Part shown: positions 11,675-26,400 of the stretch, piece by piece | How the letters are laid out: each line of letters begins with the position of its first letter | Numbering within the stretch: position 1 is the stretch's first letter | From: Baylisascaris procyonis | Taxonomy: Eukaryota > Nematoda > Chromadorea > Rhabditida > Ascarididae | Length of the DNA stretch: 64,000 bases | Direction of reading: 5' to 3' | NCBI GenBank assembly: GCA_037389465.1 | Contig: JAZARR010000201.1 | Location: 1,054,001 to 1,118,000, forward strand | The notes under the pieces: model-generated | What the model was told of the DNA's origin: nothing | Database searches by the model: none | What the model saw: only the letters and a program-made list of their open reading frames with translations | Translations under genes and position numbers: made by a program

Positions 11675-14144
11675 TTTTGACGTATTAACATCTTGTTAGA
11701 TAGCTCTCTCTTAATATATTCGCACCACTGTTAACGTATTGTTATGCAATGATCATTGATGCGCTATTTATCTCATAAAATAATATCGTTATGATCTTTG
11801 ATCTTTTATGAATAAGTTTTAATCAATTCAATCGAATCGATGGTGTGGCGATTTATAATATTTCTATGATATATTTTATATTTTTATACTATATTACTAT
11901 TGCTTTTTAATAATTGGATTCTTTTATAGAATTTATTAAGATTATTGGCCCTTTCGTTTCATTAAATATGCGATCTCTTTTGATTTGCGCCGGAGATAAC
12001 ACTGTCAATTAGGCTCCATCCAGGTAAATCATATAATTGAACGTTTTCAACGATAGAACTTAGTTTTATTTGCTAAAACTGTGGCTTTTTCGATGTCAAG
12101 AAAAGATAAGCTCAGATGTGGGAGAGGGCGGTGGGGGAAATGGAGTTATGAAGAAGGAAAGGAAAATTTTGAAGGTATTTCTCAACTCTTGAAGCCATAA
12201 TCGCAGTTGTTTATCATTTAAAAACTTCTTATTTTATTAGAATTTCACACAACGAAACGATATTTTCAGTGTAACTTTAAAATCAAATTTTTCCTGAAAG
12301 TATGCATTAAAATAATTCCGAAAATCATCGATGAAATTTTGCAATTGAACGATCGCCATCTATCTCTTCATCCATAAACGCACATTTTGTGCTTTTTTTG
12401 ATTTTTTTTTTTACTCTTGCAATGCGTTGTTTTGGTTTTTTAAAACATCTTGGTGTTGCTTTATTATCTATTTTCTTCATTTGTATCTTTAAACTGAAAT
12501 TTTTATTGATGTATCGACAGTAACAAATAGTTACCTTATACGCAAATTACGATTCAGTTCTGAATGCTTTCTCTTTGATTGCTTTTATCTCATTGGGAAT
12601 ATAGCTGCATTATTCATTAATTTTTATCGCTAAAACTCTTGAGTGGAAATCTTGCATTACGGTAATTTAATTTTCTTCACATGTTTTAATTTAGAGGAGT
12701 TATGCACTGAAATATGAAACGAATATTGGATTGCTTCATCGTTTAACTTATTTTTTAATACTTATAAGCGTGTTTAGTGGATATTAAGACTCCTCTTGTA
12801 AGCTGCCGTTAGTAGATGAGGTGCCTTTTGTTTACCCTTGCAGGTGGACAGGTGTTATTCCCGTTGAAATGTTTTTCAACGAAAAGATAGTGGGTTATTT
12901 TTTGATATTTCTTTCTTATGTTTCGTTTTTTTTTTTCCTTTTTTAGAAAAATCATAAAAATCCTTTTTTCAAGCACTTGAATTCGATGATAAATTTGAAA
13001 GAAAATATATGCGAATTAGGGCAAGCGGAAGTAATTAATTTTATAGTTCAAATTTTTATTACTAATATTATAATAATTAATTCTTTCTTTTGTTACACCA
13101 TAAAGCTAGGTTAATCAGTGGATAAATTGCTCGTTTTTTTTGGACCGATTCATATCAATTGCTGGCAAAAGCGAAACAGATAGGTATTCGAGGGGAACTG
13201 TGATCTGTTTTAGAAAGTTGAAGAGGTGGTCCAAAGAAATTTGCATAAAATTTATTTGAGATGCTTAAGAGGATTGCCTTCAGGAATTACCACCCGGATG
13301 AGTTTCGATCATTGATGAATTAAATATTTAGCGATTATGATCATTGGTCATTCTAGCTATCATTTAAAAAATTTTCATTTATACGTTTTGGTATTTTTTG
13401 GCGAAAAAAATTATTTCATTTTCTTTTAAAGCTAAAAGAAATTTTCATAATACAGAATTTTATGGCTATTTTTTTTTAATATGCAAATTTTATGATGTAA
13501 TCGATTAGTTCAAATTTGAAAGAATTTCGTTGTTTTTTTTAGTTGAAGTTTATGCAACAATCAATTCAATGATAGTTTGGGATGTTGAAAACACTTAACT
13601 TAGTGAACAAAGTTTATTTCCTCGCAATATCCTTGACTTCATGCTACCTTTTGAGGTGTTTATGACCTTGTTAGACGTGGATTATGAAATATGAGACGAG
13701 CAATAACACGTTGTAATGCCAAAGTAGTCCGTTTGAATTGAAATTTTCAACGTTGATTTATGTAGATAACAATAAGTTGAAAGCGAACAGGTAAGTATAT
13801 ATAGGTATTACGAGGTATCGAACCAGTGGTATCTTTATGTCTTCTTTGCGTACTTTATTTATCTATAGTCTTTCTCCACTCACGTTTACTTGGCATTTCT
13901 GTTGTTTTAATTCCTTACGCTATAACCAATCATGAGCAATATTGCTCCCCAACTATAATAGGAGCATGAGTTGTATATTTAAAATTTAATTTAAAATTTA
14001 ATTAAATAATTATTGGTTTTTTTTTAGGTGTAGCACACCTGTGAATATTGGTGTGTTATATTGGTGGTACACGTATCGGAGCTGGAGGCGCAGTGTGGTT
14101 TAGTGAATTGTTGGTGTTTAAAGCTGCGATGAGGGAATTTGACA

Positions 14145-14379
14145 ATGGCTGAATATTCGAGCATGGACGTGTGTCCAATACCATTGCCTCCACGTTGCGC
14201 TCCTTCGGGCGCACTCTCTCGTGTCCCAACAACAACTATCAATTCGCCGATTCCTCCCGAGAAAACAACTTCTTCATGCCCTGGACATTGTTTTCGAAAA
14301 CTTCAGGTATTTTTGCTCGTTCCAAATCTTGTACTATGAGGTGAGGCTAAAATGATAAAATTTATGGTATATTTTGGTG

Positions 14380-14418
<39 letters not shown>

Positions 14419-17400
14419 GGGTACAAGCTATAACGAAAGGTACTAGTTTTCTACCGTTGATATATCCCTTACTTCACTCATTGTGTTATATTGAGTTGCA
14501 CGTTATTATAGTTATATGGAATATTATAGTAAATGCAGTAGTACTGGAGTATGCAACCCCACATAGAATAATGTGCCGATGGGAAGGTGTTTTCTAATAA
14601 TCTTTTTCCAAACTTGTACCATTGCTGATTACAGATGAGCATTTGTGGTAGGTTTTTTGGTTCCAGATTCCCAACTCGAAGAGTCATTTAGTTTCGGGAG
14701 CCCACGCTCTATTCGTATCGTAGGCTCCAGATCCCAGACTCCGGGCTCCAAACTCAAATGTGTGCCGCTGATGTTATGGGAAGTAGATTATTTTCTTTAT
14801 GACCATAATGTGGTATGGGTAAAAGTTTTTCCCACAAATATTTCCCAAATCCATTCGGTGATTATTTTTGTATGTGAGAGATGAAACGTTGGCATTATTG
14901 ATTTCTATAATATGTTGAACTCTTTTTCCCTTAAAAAAAAATTTCACTCGATTTCTCGTCAGTTTTTTTTAACTTTTGTTTTACCACTTTCCCTCTCCTC
15001 CTTTTCTCCCCCATCCCCCCTCTTCCCCCGCTTTTGGACCCTATTATTTCTAAATTGTTTTTTCACTGTTGTGCAGTTTCGCTTTAGTGTTTTAATTTTA
15101 TATTCCATATTTTTTGTCGATTCAGTTACTTAAAGCTTGTAACACTTGCCACTAAGCAGAGGAACTGTAGAGCAGCTGCAATTTAACTCTCTCACAATGT
15201 CATAGTAAAAGGGGAGGACAGGGATTCGCAATTCGAATGGAGCATTCAAGCCTTAGTTCATATTATTGATCTCTATGGTCAACATTAAAGGCATCCAATG
15301 GGTTAATTAAAGTGCGCACTTGTGTAGAGGTTTATTTAAATAATATAATATTATTTTGTTTTAGATTGTTTTAATAATCGATCAGAAGGCAGCAAAGAAT
15401 TTACGAGTGCGTGAGATGGCATGCAATGATGTGCAAAAAGTGGCCGACTCTTTAAACGTTAATCTAACTGTTAGTGAATTTAAAATTAAATTTCCTCTTC
15501 TTTTATGAGAGAATTTGTACAAATTGCGAAGTGATCATCATCTAGTCCAGACGATTTAAATAGTTGGATGATATTAATTGGTATTGGAATGACAGTGTAT
15601 TATTGAGTAAATTAGTATTGATTAGTAAGTGTTATGTAATTCGAAGTGAAAGTATATATGTAAGACTTGAAGTCGTTAAAGAATAAATGAGCTCTATCTG
15701 CTTTCGTAATTAATAGGTTTGTGCTAGTAAAAAGTTTTCATCGATTTCTGCAAGGCTAGCAGTTTAGAGAGTAGCTGAAGCGATTGTGTTGTAAAGCTTT
15801 AAGCTTTTATTTGATGAAGTTCAAGTTTTGGTCAGATTTCTGATGAAGCTTAATGAGTGTTTATTAGTTTAATACGGTTCTTAATACAGCAATGGTGACG
15901 AATAAAGGAATAAACGCTATAAATGGGCTTTAGATGAATAATTTTGCACTGAGAAAGATATGTAAAATTAATTCTAGGTTTCTTATATAATAGTTAGGAA
16001 TATGAGTGATGCGAACGTCGTGTGTGGTATTAATTGAAGTGAGAGAAAAAGGAGATCTTGAATTTGATGCACTGAAATTTTGATCGGTAGGAATGTTGTG
16101 CTTAACTTCAACGTGCATAGGAAATGGCGGTGTTGTCTTTCAGTGATAGAGCATCAATGGGTTGTAAAGTGAGTCGATGCAGTCTGTGTACGTGCACATA
16201 GACAAGCAAAGAAATTCCACATTTGCTTGATCTCTGTGTGACTTAAAAAATGGATTTCGGGGCGTAGTATTGTTCTGAATTTGTTTTATTTAGTTCCTGA
16301 GGGGAACGAATGGTGGGGGATTTCGCTGATGAGTTATGAATGGGAAAAATGCTCAGTGGAAGAATGCTTACAGAGGGGGATATTTAGTTTAAAGATTTGT
16401 AAATTTTGCATGAGTAGAACTGCACGGAATTGATTATTATATCAGTGAGTTTTTGTTAGTGAGGAATGTTATTTTTTAAAAGGTGCTATATATTTGAGGG
16501 CTATTAAAGGTTTGTAGTTGAGGTTTGTTGATAGCTGAATGGTTTCCTTCTAATTAATTGAGTAGTGGCGCTGGAATAAATAGATATAAAGGTTGAATGA
16601 TTTCCTCGTATAAGCAGATGCAACTTGGTAATTAAGTTTTATAGGCTATTTATTATAGCGTCTGGATTTTGATCGATTGGATTTTGGTGAGACGAATGCG
16701 TTGGATGTTTTCTACAATGCGGATGTTGCATTGGTGGATGTCTCGATAACACAACAACAACCGAGTCTTTGTTATCATATTGGTGTTCGAGAATCGATGG
16801 GTCAATCTTATAATATCATTCTCACACATTTCACCGATGAAACTTCCGAATTGCTTGTTAAAGCTTTAAGGGTTGGTTTGTTAATTTTCACTTTATCTGA
16901 GGTTATCTTCAACCATTTACGATTATTGTGGGTAATCAAAGATGCGTCTTATTACAATGTGCGGACCCACTGAATTTATGGTACTATGAGATGGTGGTAT
17001 ACCAGGGGGAACAAATAGGAATAGAAAATAGAGTAAGTTTTAATGGACTATTAACAGTTCATTTATGAAATTTATGATTGAGCATTAAATATTATAATTG
17101 GCAGTAAAATAAATGCCCGAGGGGAAGGGTTGGGGATCATTTGTTTCTTGCAGAGTTCTCTTTGCTTTATGGGTTAATCGAAATGCCAATCAGAAGAAGA
17201 GAGTGAAAAGAGTGGCACAGATCGTTCTTCATTTGGGGGGATATGAAGGTCTTAGATCCCATTATGCACATTTAACATTATCGTGCTTGATGAGATTTGA
17301 TTGAAAGGAAAGATTGAATGCTGAAGATAGAGGGATTCTTCTAATGTTTTTTTTTAGCATTCCACCAGGTCCTTCCACCTGGGATTAGGTTATTGGACAG

Positions 17401-20400
17401 CACTCATCTCATTGATGCGGTAATCGTACCACGCATTGTTTGTTATAACTCGAAGAGGATTGCTCACAATTAGTTGATGCTCTGTCTCTTCGATGCGTGA
17501 ATAATTTGTCACCCGTAGACATTCGTCGTTGAACAATGCTGTGAATGTGAATGACTAAGGAAAAGTTGCAGCCACGTCCTTGAAATTATTTTAGTGGTTT
17601 TTAGCGGAGGCTGAAGCTCATATCTGGGATTTACTATCACCTCTGTCTATATGATTACCCCCTCCTCCCCCTCACCCACATCCATCTGGTGGATGATTCT
17701 TCATCTTTTGGTTGTTTGGGGGTGGGGGGAGGAGGAGGCGGTGGTGAGGATGAAGCCTACAAAATAGATCGACTTTTAGAAGACGAAGGTGGTTGCATCA
17801 TTTAAATTTTCTTTTTTCAGAAGACACTGGCACATTTGCCGATGATCGTTTATATATTGCCGAATGACAATTCTTCACTGGTTTCGGTGGATAAATCATC
17901 AAAGATCGACAATATCGCTCAACTCAAAGCCGATATTGAACAAATCTCTGAGAAGGTTATTTTTTCAGTAGCTTTTTTTTCTTTATCCACTTTGAGCGTG
18001 AATGGAGATGGAGAGTAACGGACCAGAAATAAAAGAATAATAGGACGGAGGAATTAAAGAATTAAAGGATTGCTATTCGCAAGCTGTTGTAAACCATTTA
18101 TTAATAGCATTGCTAACAAACGTTATAACTTCATGTTGCCTAAATTTAGGTACGCGGCTAGTTATTGGCTGTTACCGATGTTTTTGACTTTTTTTTTGCA
18201 CTTGCAAACGATGTATAGCTTATTGCAAGAAATGGTTCTTATCTTCCTTGTCGGTTAATAAATTGCCAGAAATTTATGCCGGCATGTATGTGGATTTCCC
18301 GGCGATCTCAGGGCTTATTGGACTTGTTGAAGGAGGGAAGAACTTGCCCTAACCATTAGCACGTAGGTCAACTAAATGACTCAACCACATCAAAGGAGGT
18401 TTTTTTTTCGCTCTTTCCGGGGAAGGTAGTTAGAGATACGCTAAGATAGGTGCGGTTTTCTACCTACGGGTTCTTGTGATCCGACGACGTGATCTGATGA
18501 GTGGTTCGTCGTATCCGCCACTGCCTGCCTCCCTTTCCCCTTTCGCTTTTTTTCATGGACAGGGTCAGCAGTCAGCCTGATGAATAATGAGAGAGAGAAG
18601 GGGTGGGCTAGGTCGGAAACCTGCCCTAATTGCTTCAGAATGTTTTGATTTGATTACAGATTGCTCCACTACTCTTTAATATTAATAAGAAGTTGTGGAA
18701 ACAAGCGTGGAGGATTGCGTGAGCCAAACCCATTAATAGCACTGTGAGGAAGGTTGAAATGATATGATAAGCACTAACGCGGTGTTGTGTGCTTGCTGAT
18801 AACGTTATAGTTTCTTTCCTTTCTTTTCAATTCTATGTTTTCTTTTTTCATATTCGTTGCTTGTGATGTTGGTTTATTTAGTGACACTTTCTTGAACGTT
18901 TTACTCATAATAGCAATAAGATTTTGGTTTTGAAAAAGGGAATACAAGGGTTCGATAGATTTGCTAATAATAGTAACTTTGATTTGATGCAAATTTCAGA
19001 TTTAGTCCTTTCTAGTTCATTGGTTTTTTAATCAAGTCATTTTAAAAATAATTGATTTTTATATTTTTATGGTTCATCATTTATGGGTTAGGGCTGGAAG
19101 TTCGTTCTTCCTGGAGTTGAGGTGAATCTAATAGAAAGAGGGGAGGGGTTTTGGTTGCATGAACCTATAAGCACTACTTTTTTGAATGTTTGAGAACAGT
19201 TGATCTGAGTATGAGTTCAGATTCAGCCCTACCTGAAGAGTGGACGATTGATCTCGTTCCGATCACGTATGAGGCAAGCGCTGAAGAGCGTACAGATCGA
19301 AGCGTCGGCGCATTCGCGTGAGAAATTCCTTTCGGATCTTCGCAAAGCAAGAGAGACCGAAGATGTTGCCGAAGCAAACAGATTCCTTGATAAGATGAGA
19401 CATCGACTGGATAATCCGGATGTACTCTCTGTCGATACACTTTATCAATTCATGCTCAGTTATAGGTTAGCGTTTCGTTTCTTGCTCGTAAGTCCATTAC
19501 CTGAGTTGAAGTTGAGCGAGGTGTCAAGGTTGGTCGGGAAGGAGGTGAGGGGGGAGTCACGGAGGAAATGGGGGAGACATAGGAAAACTAGTTGAGGAGA
19601 GATTTCATGATTAAAAAAAGAAAAGCCTTATCGTCTTATCACCTGTCATGCTATTTTTTCTTACATTCAATTGAAGGCATGCTGTGTGGAAAAAGTTTGA
19701 AGGGAGAAGTTTCTTTTTAGTGAAGAAAATGTTGGACTTAAATACGGTGTACAGCGGAGGATTTTTTGATAAACAGTGTTTATAGAAAACAAAGTACAGT
19801 GTTCAAAGTATTAGATTTTGTTTTGATTTTAATTTCTTTGTATATTAGAATGTTATTGATTCAAATGTTTATCGGATTAGGATTCGGTTCCTTATTGTGC
19901 TATTACAAAAACTGAGGGAATTTATAAGGGGAAGGGGAGTAAAGAGGAGGAGATGCGTTCAGGTTGCTTTGCTTGAAGACAGGGGTTGATATTCCGGTAA
20001 CGAAAGTCAATCCGGTCACGAAGAAAGGGAAAACATCCGGTCATGAAAACTATTAATCTAAATAATATGCATGACCGATAGGTGTTTGCAAGAGATTACA
20101 TTCGTTTGTAGCATAAGTTTTTGAAGGGATAATCAGAACTACGATGCAATGATCAGTCTCATCGATGATCTAAGTCGAATTGAAAATTGCTCCATTGTGA
20201 ACGCACAAGCTGTACGCTTCCTATATGCTTTCGCACTTAACAGGTTATTTCTTTTTTTTGTGCATATTGGTTTTTTTATTGAGAAGTTTTTATAAGAAAT
20301 GGATTACTGAATATTGGTTAGGTGGGTAAAGTTGTATGTCAGGTTGGCAAAGTTGGTTAAGCGGGACAAGTGGATAACGAGCTCTCGGATAAGCGATTAA

Positions 20401-23400
20401 GCTGGAAAATATTCGATAGGTTTGAGCTGGTCATGAGACGCATAGCATTTGCATTGCAAAGACCACCAAGCGAGTGTTGATAGCAGCATTCGGTAGCTAA
20501 GGACCACCAGGTAAGTGCGCGTAAAGCCTTTTGATGGCTGAGGGCCGCAGTCGAATGCTTTGAGGTCTTCGCAGCTGTTTTTGGCTGCTATTATAAAGCA
20601 TTTCATACCGGTTGCAAATGATGGTCGGTAATGGGATATAAGCATTCTGTCGGAAACGGGGAGGGCTTGTTTCCACGGTTACTGTTTTGGAATAAAAACC
20701 TAATTGAATTCAGAGGTAACTCTTAAGTTGAGCTTTGGTTGATAGGGTGGGCACCTAGGCGCATTATTAAAACGCTTTCGGCACTTGATCGGTGGACATA
20801 GGATATTGATGGGATAAGTAAATAACGGAAAGGTAAATGATTTTTTCTTCTTTCAGACGGAATAAGGAAGGTGATCGTGATCGTGCATTGGAAACAGTGC
20901 TACAGATAATATCGGATAATACGGATGGCACTGTATCACCGGATGTGGTTTGTCTTGCAGGACGTATTTACAAGGATAAATTCATCAATAGTAATTATGA
21001 AGATCGAGAGTCTTTGGATAAAGCAATTGAATGGTATAGGAAAGCGTTCGATGTTTCACCACTCGAATATTCGGGCATCAACTTAACAACATTGCTACGA
21101 GCTCGAGGAGAAACTTTCGAGAATAATAGCGAAATGCAACAAATTGGTACACATTGTGGTTTTAGCGGTCTTTTTTTTCGCTTAAGCTTAAAATATTCTT
21201 GTGAGTGATTGGTTAATTGGCAGTCATATTAAGTGTCAAGCTTCTTTATATACGGGCCAAACTTGCAAGAGGAATTAAGAGGGTATGGTTAATATGAAGG
21301 TATTTTGGTGGATGATTTATGCAATTGCTAGCATTTGAATGGTAGGTGATTGCGGCATTTTCCAAGTTAATAATTGATGGTCATAGCTGATATTTTGTTA
21401 TATAAATCTTATTCGGCGTATATTATTCGGGAATGTTCATTTGCTTGTGAGAAATTTTTCTCGTATCTAATTCATCTTAGTGAAGGTGGAAGAAAGGAAG
21501 GGGGAGAGGGAGAATTGTGATCGGTTTTTTGAAGTTTTTGATTCGATGAAGAGAGTTTTCATTCAATTTTTCGTTTAGACAACGTGCTGAAATTGAGGGC
21601 TAGACTGAAGAACTTTGGAGTTGTCGTTTGAATAGTTTATAAATGAATGAGAAGTGCTTTCCGATTGCAAGAGTGAAGGATGATTCTTAAATGATAAGAG
21701 ACAGTGGTAGGAGATGGCTTGCTTCTACCATATCGATAGTGATTTATTATTGGACAACAGTTTTTAGCTGAAAGAGAGGAGGGAGGGAGATTTGGCTATC
21801 TAGCATTATACCACTTGAAAGTGGTTGAGAATAGGAATTTACTGAATAATGGGTGCAGACATTTGAAAGGCGACTTGATTATTGCGAATGTGAGCGGCAT
21901 TATTCACTTGGTTATATTTTCCTTGCCTTTGATTCTTTATTTGGCGTACTAATGAATGCAGGGCGAGAGAGATAGGTAGAGAAGGGGGAAGTTTGGAGTT
22001 TTGTTCGTTGATGCATTGATGCCACTGATGTCTGCTACTTCGGTGTTGTTGCTGATGTATAAGTGTTGGTATTGCAGCGGTTGTGTTGAACAGTTTGCTT
22101 GGTCGGAAAGGAGCGTTGGCAAATCTCAGCGAGTATTGGGATGTGGCGACTTATTTCGAAGTATCGGTCCTCGCTGAAGATTACCCTAAGGCTTGTCAAG
22201 CAGCTTTGAAAATGGCCATTCTCAAACCACCTATATGGTACCCAATTTTTTTTTATTTCAATTTATTTCAGTATTTCGTCTCATTGTTAAAAATTAATTT
22301 TGAAAGAAGAATTTTCAGTTTTCTTCAATTGTTTCATGTTTTTCCTTTGTTTAAATTTTTTTTCTTTTCGTGGTAATTTTTGTCTTCGATTGGTATTTAC
22401 TCTATTTCAATCGTTATTGAATTGTTTATTCTCTAATCTTTCTTTCTTTCTTTTCCGTTTGTCTCTTTTCAGCTTGAGCTACTCTGACTTCTTTTTTTTT
22501 GTTGTCCAGTTTAACCGACAGTTAAATTTAGCACAGATGTTTTTAAGGCAGATTTTTTTTTGTAAGGTCAAGTTAGAACTACTTTCTATGTGCATTGCCT
22601 CATTTTTCTCCCCGATGGCCTAAAGTCTATTTTCCCTACGTAGTACTAATATACTTACACTGCCACCCCTTCTTCCTCTTCCATTTTTCGGCTGCACGTA
22701 GGTGGACAGAACGATTTCTGCTGTAAACCTCTGTTGCAATCCTGTTTATGAACTTGACCAAGGAGAAATCAAATTTTGGATTTTCCACGGTAGATCGGGC
22801 GTTTCTTCCTTCTTTTTATTGTCGGTCAAATGTTTCTGTCTACTTGCTTCTCGCTGCGTTCTCAGTTAATCGGGGGAAGGGCTAGGAGCTGTAAACTGCT
22901 GCTGTAACATCTCTATACGGCCATGGACTCGTTGAATTTGGGGTGTTGAATTGCTTAGCTGTGCTTTTCCATTTGCCAGCGAGCGATATTTAGTCTATGA
23001 AGTATGGCGTTCCGGTTATCCCTTCCAGCTGTGTTAAATGTCTAAATCGATATAGGCCTATAATATACCACAACCGTTGTCACATTTCAGGTTCCTTAAA
23101 TCGACGATGGAGAATATAAAACTTATCAATCGTTGTGCAGCGACAATGTCGCCTATTGAGAAAGAAAAGCAACAATTTCTATTCTGGTCGGAATTCTTTA
23201 TGGAGGCTATCGATTCGGAAAGTGAAATTGTTTGTGCACGATTCCCTGTCTTGATTCAGGAAGTTACTAAGGTATGAGATTGTTCTTTGTTGAAAGAATG
23301 AGAGATGGCAACGAGATTCGACCTATAGGACCTAGTTAGGAACAAAGGTATTGTAGGATATTTATTTGTTTGTGTTGGAGGAGGGATGTTCATGCTTTCG

Positions 23401-26400
23401 AAGCATCTTACTATAGATGTGACCAATTTTTACTGTAGAATGATAATGTTAAGTCACCGAGGTATACAAAAAGAAGCAGGTTTTTGAGAATGTACAATGT
23501 TGACAATTTTGAGGAGTAACATCAATTATTTTAGGTGTATACTCCAAGTTTTTTAACGATGAATTTGAGTGAGGGTTCAATTATACTGAGTCATGTGCTC
23601 GAAAATAGTCAACAGAAGAAACCTCCACCTGGTAAGTTCATTTGCATATTTATTGAGCTGTTTTTTTATTTTTATCTTTTTTTTTTTATTTTTTATTTTT
23701 TTGTTTGTTTAATGACGGATGAACGTTGGCGTGAAAGACGACATGTGGAAATGCAATGAAACTTGGAAGTTATGATTTTCGGGATAGAAAATTGTTGGAT
23801 TTATTGAACAGGGTAATATAAGGGCGAGATGAAAAATAGATTTGAAGCCATATATTTGCTTAAGGAATACATCACTTGCTGAGAAGTGCAGAGCGGAAGG
23901 GGGGATAGGGGTAGGGATACTGGTGCAATATCCTTCGCATCTCCTATCCCCATCGTTAGACTTTTCCAAAAGAATCGCTTTTTCCATTTATTAACAAATT
24001 GGTTCATTTATTCGTTTATTTGTTTGTTTTGTGTCATGACCAGGAAAAACAAGCGTATTTAAGAAATATAAAACGGCTGTAGAGAAGCAAGTGATAAAAA
24101 ATATATATATAGATATAGTGTCGACACCCGGCGTACAGACTGCAAAGATCCTGGATTTGTAAAGTTGATCGATCATGTTATTGCAGTAGATGGCACTCTC
24201 ATGTAATATTTTATTTCATTTAAATGGTCTTGAGGTTTTGCTACTAAGCCTTATTAAAAATAGCATCAAAAAACCTTTGCAACAAATTTTATTAGTTAAT
24301 TTTAAAGGTAATAGGTCAAATATGAGGTAACGGGTAATTTAAAGGTGATATTAAATACATTTCATTAAAGGTATTCATCGTTGGCATTTCACTGCGGCGA
24401 ACATTAAAGCTGTTTCGGCATCGAAGCGTGATGATCGTTCAATGTTCCTTTATGTACACGAGAATTCTGATGATTTCAATTTGGTATTCCCATCGGCAGC
24501 TCATTGCAATAAGTTAGTTTTTCAATTGCTTTCGGTAATGGGGATTGTGGGGGGAGGGGTTTTAATTGCTCTCGATAATGGGGATTGTGGGGGCGGGGAG
24601 GGGTTTTAATTGCTTTCGGTAATGGGGATTGTGGGAGGAGGGGAGGGGAAAGGGAGGAGGTAAGGTCTTGATGACTTAAAAGGTCAGAATCTTTTCATGT
24701 TGCAGGGTATCATCTTCTTTTTGTTTTGAAATAAAAAGAGCTTCCGGTAACCATTGAAGGGGAGCGATCTTATTGAAGACAACCAAGTGGGTGTTATGTT
24801 GGTGAACATTTTGAATGGCGTGTATAAAAATTGCGAGGCTGATATCCGGAAGTTATTTAACTCAGCCGTTCCTGAAGCCAGGATTTCAATTTGGGGGGGG
24901 GGGGGAGGGGAGAGTGATGATCTAAACAGCGATTTTTCTTGAACAGGATGTTTTGTGAGGAATTATTTATATTTTCATGTTCTTCAGCTCGAGCTTAATC
25001 CAGTTAGCCCACGACTAGTTCCAACTTTTATGGGTGAGCGAAACTTCATATTTAAATCATGGCTTCTGAAGAAATTCCGCTCCGTGTTTGGGTGTGGCCT
25101 TGAATTTAATAGATGTATCATCCGGCTTTTATTATGAGAGTATTTTTTATCCTTAAGGGATGAAATATAGTTGCATAGTTGTTGTGTTTGCAGCAAGTCT
25201 CTTGCAGCAGACATATTTTTTCACTGTAATATACTAGAATGCAAGTAGTTCATTACTTTCAGGGTAATGGCATCGTTGATAGAGATGACAAGTGAACTGG
25301 ATGGTAACGCGGGTAGAGTGCTACACGACTGTGAATCGGAAAATCGCCTGGAGGTAAATATTAATCGTTGTTAGATTTGGATTGGGAACACCTGTTGGGA
25401 TCTCATGGAGAATGGGGCAAATGAGAGGCTTCGGTCTTGGAGTGGTACTGCTAGAGGCTACCGAAATTAAAAGATTCTTAACCCATTCTTACTCCGCACT
25501 TGCTCAATATTTGGGAGAGATATAAAGGTATGTAAGTTCGTTACGTGTTGTCATTCCCATACTGATAGTCGCTGAAGAAAAGGAAACGATGAGATTAGAT
25601 TTATGTGGTTCTAAAAGAGCTGACAGCCCGAAGAGTGCTGATGGGTAAAAGAAGTTCTTTGAGAGTGAGTGGTGAGGTTAATAGGACTGGCAGATCTGGA
25701 GCTCATGCTATCTATTATTCCTTCGAGGCATTTGAGTAAATTCGATTCTCGTGCTTCTTGACCATTCATTAAGGGGACTATTCTGTACCTTTTTCCCGTC
25801 ATTCCTGAGATTAAAGCATGAGCAGGCACCATGAACGGTCCACGAAATACAAACCGCTTTTCACCTCCCCTCCACCCCCCTCCACCTCCCCTCATCAGTT
25901 CCAAGTACTGAATTTTAGTCGTCATTTAATGGAGCGAGTCAACTGTTTATCGTTCTGTATTGAAAGTGATCGGAGTTGGGAAATTTTGTATTGAAAGCAG
26001 TCAGCTTTTTATGTTCATCATTGAGATACTATAACTGCATATATATCTCTCGATTGATTTAAATTCGCGAATAGGATTCGTGCAAGGTCGATATCCCTTG
26101 TTCAGGTCTTTGGGCAATCGAAGGTGGGGAAGATGTCCTTACAGTCTTTTAAAATCCAATCACTTATGGGGAAATTGGGTGCTGCTTTTGTTATTCTTCA
26201 ATATTTTGTTTTACGGTAGGTTGATGTGCAAGAGCGCGTACTGTATCAGCTGGTTTCCTTTATCGTCCTCCCCTGTCACCCATGTCCCCCATATCCACCG
26301 CTGATGGAACCTCTTCCTACTTATATTTAATTGTATTTGCATTGGGGCATCAATTTAATTCTAGGTTTTCGAGGGGGAATAATTAAGTAAAGTAAATGTT

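Larger units (their letters stand above)
6234..14144. other. Long gene-poor interval with simple and SINE-like repeats
   Basis: Between the MSP gene and the kinase gene I recognise no conserved protein. A - strand stretch at 8065-7964 reads AEARKGQEVSETSEIIKDA and a few more residues with ordinary composition, after a TAG acceptor; it could be an exon but has no partner. The rest is AT-rich DNA with the microsatellites, SINE-like heads and a GC-richer island listed separately. Promoter and upstream control of the kinase gene probably lie at the right-hand end, but no specific motif is visible. Confidence 0.45.

Noticed and set aside
11458..11688. Two overlapping frames over the TTTATA array
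   Set aside because: Open only because the hexamer contains no stop in those frames.
22300..22623. 107-codon hydrophobic frame
   Set aside because: Pyrimidine-rich intron sequence between two firmly placed nsy-1 exons; Phe/Leu/Ser from T and C runs.
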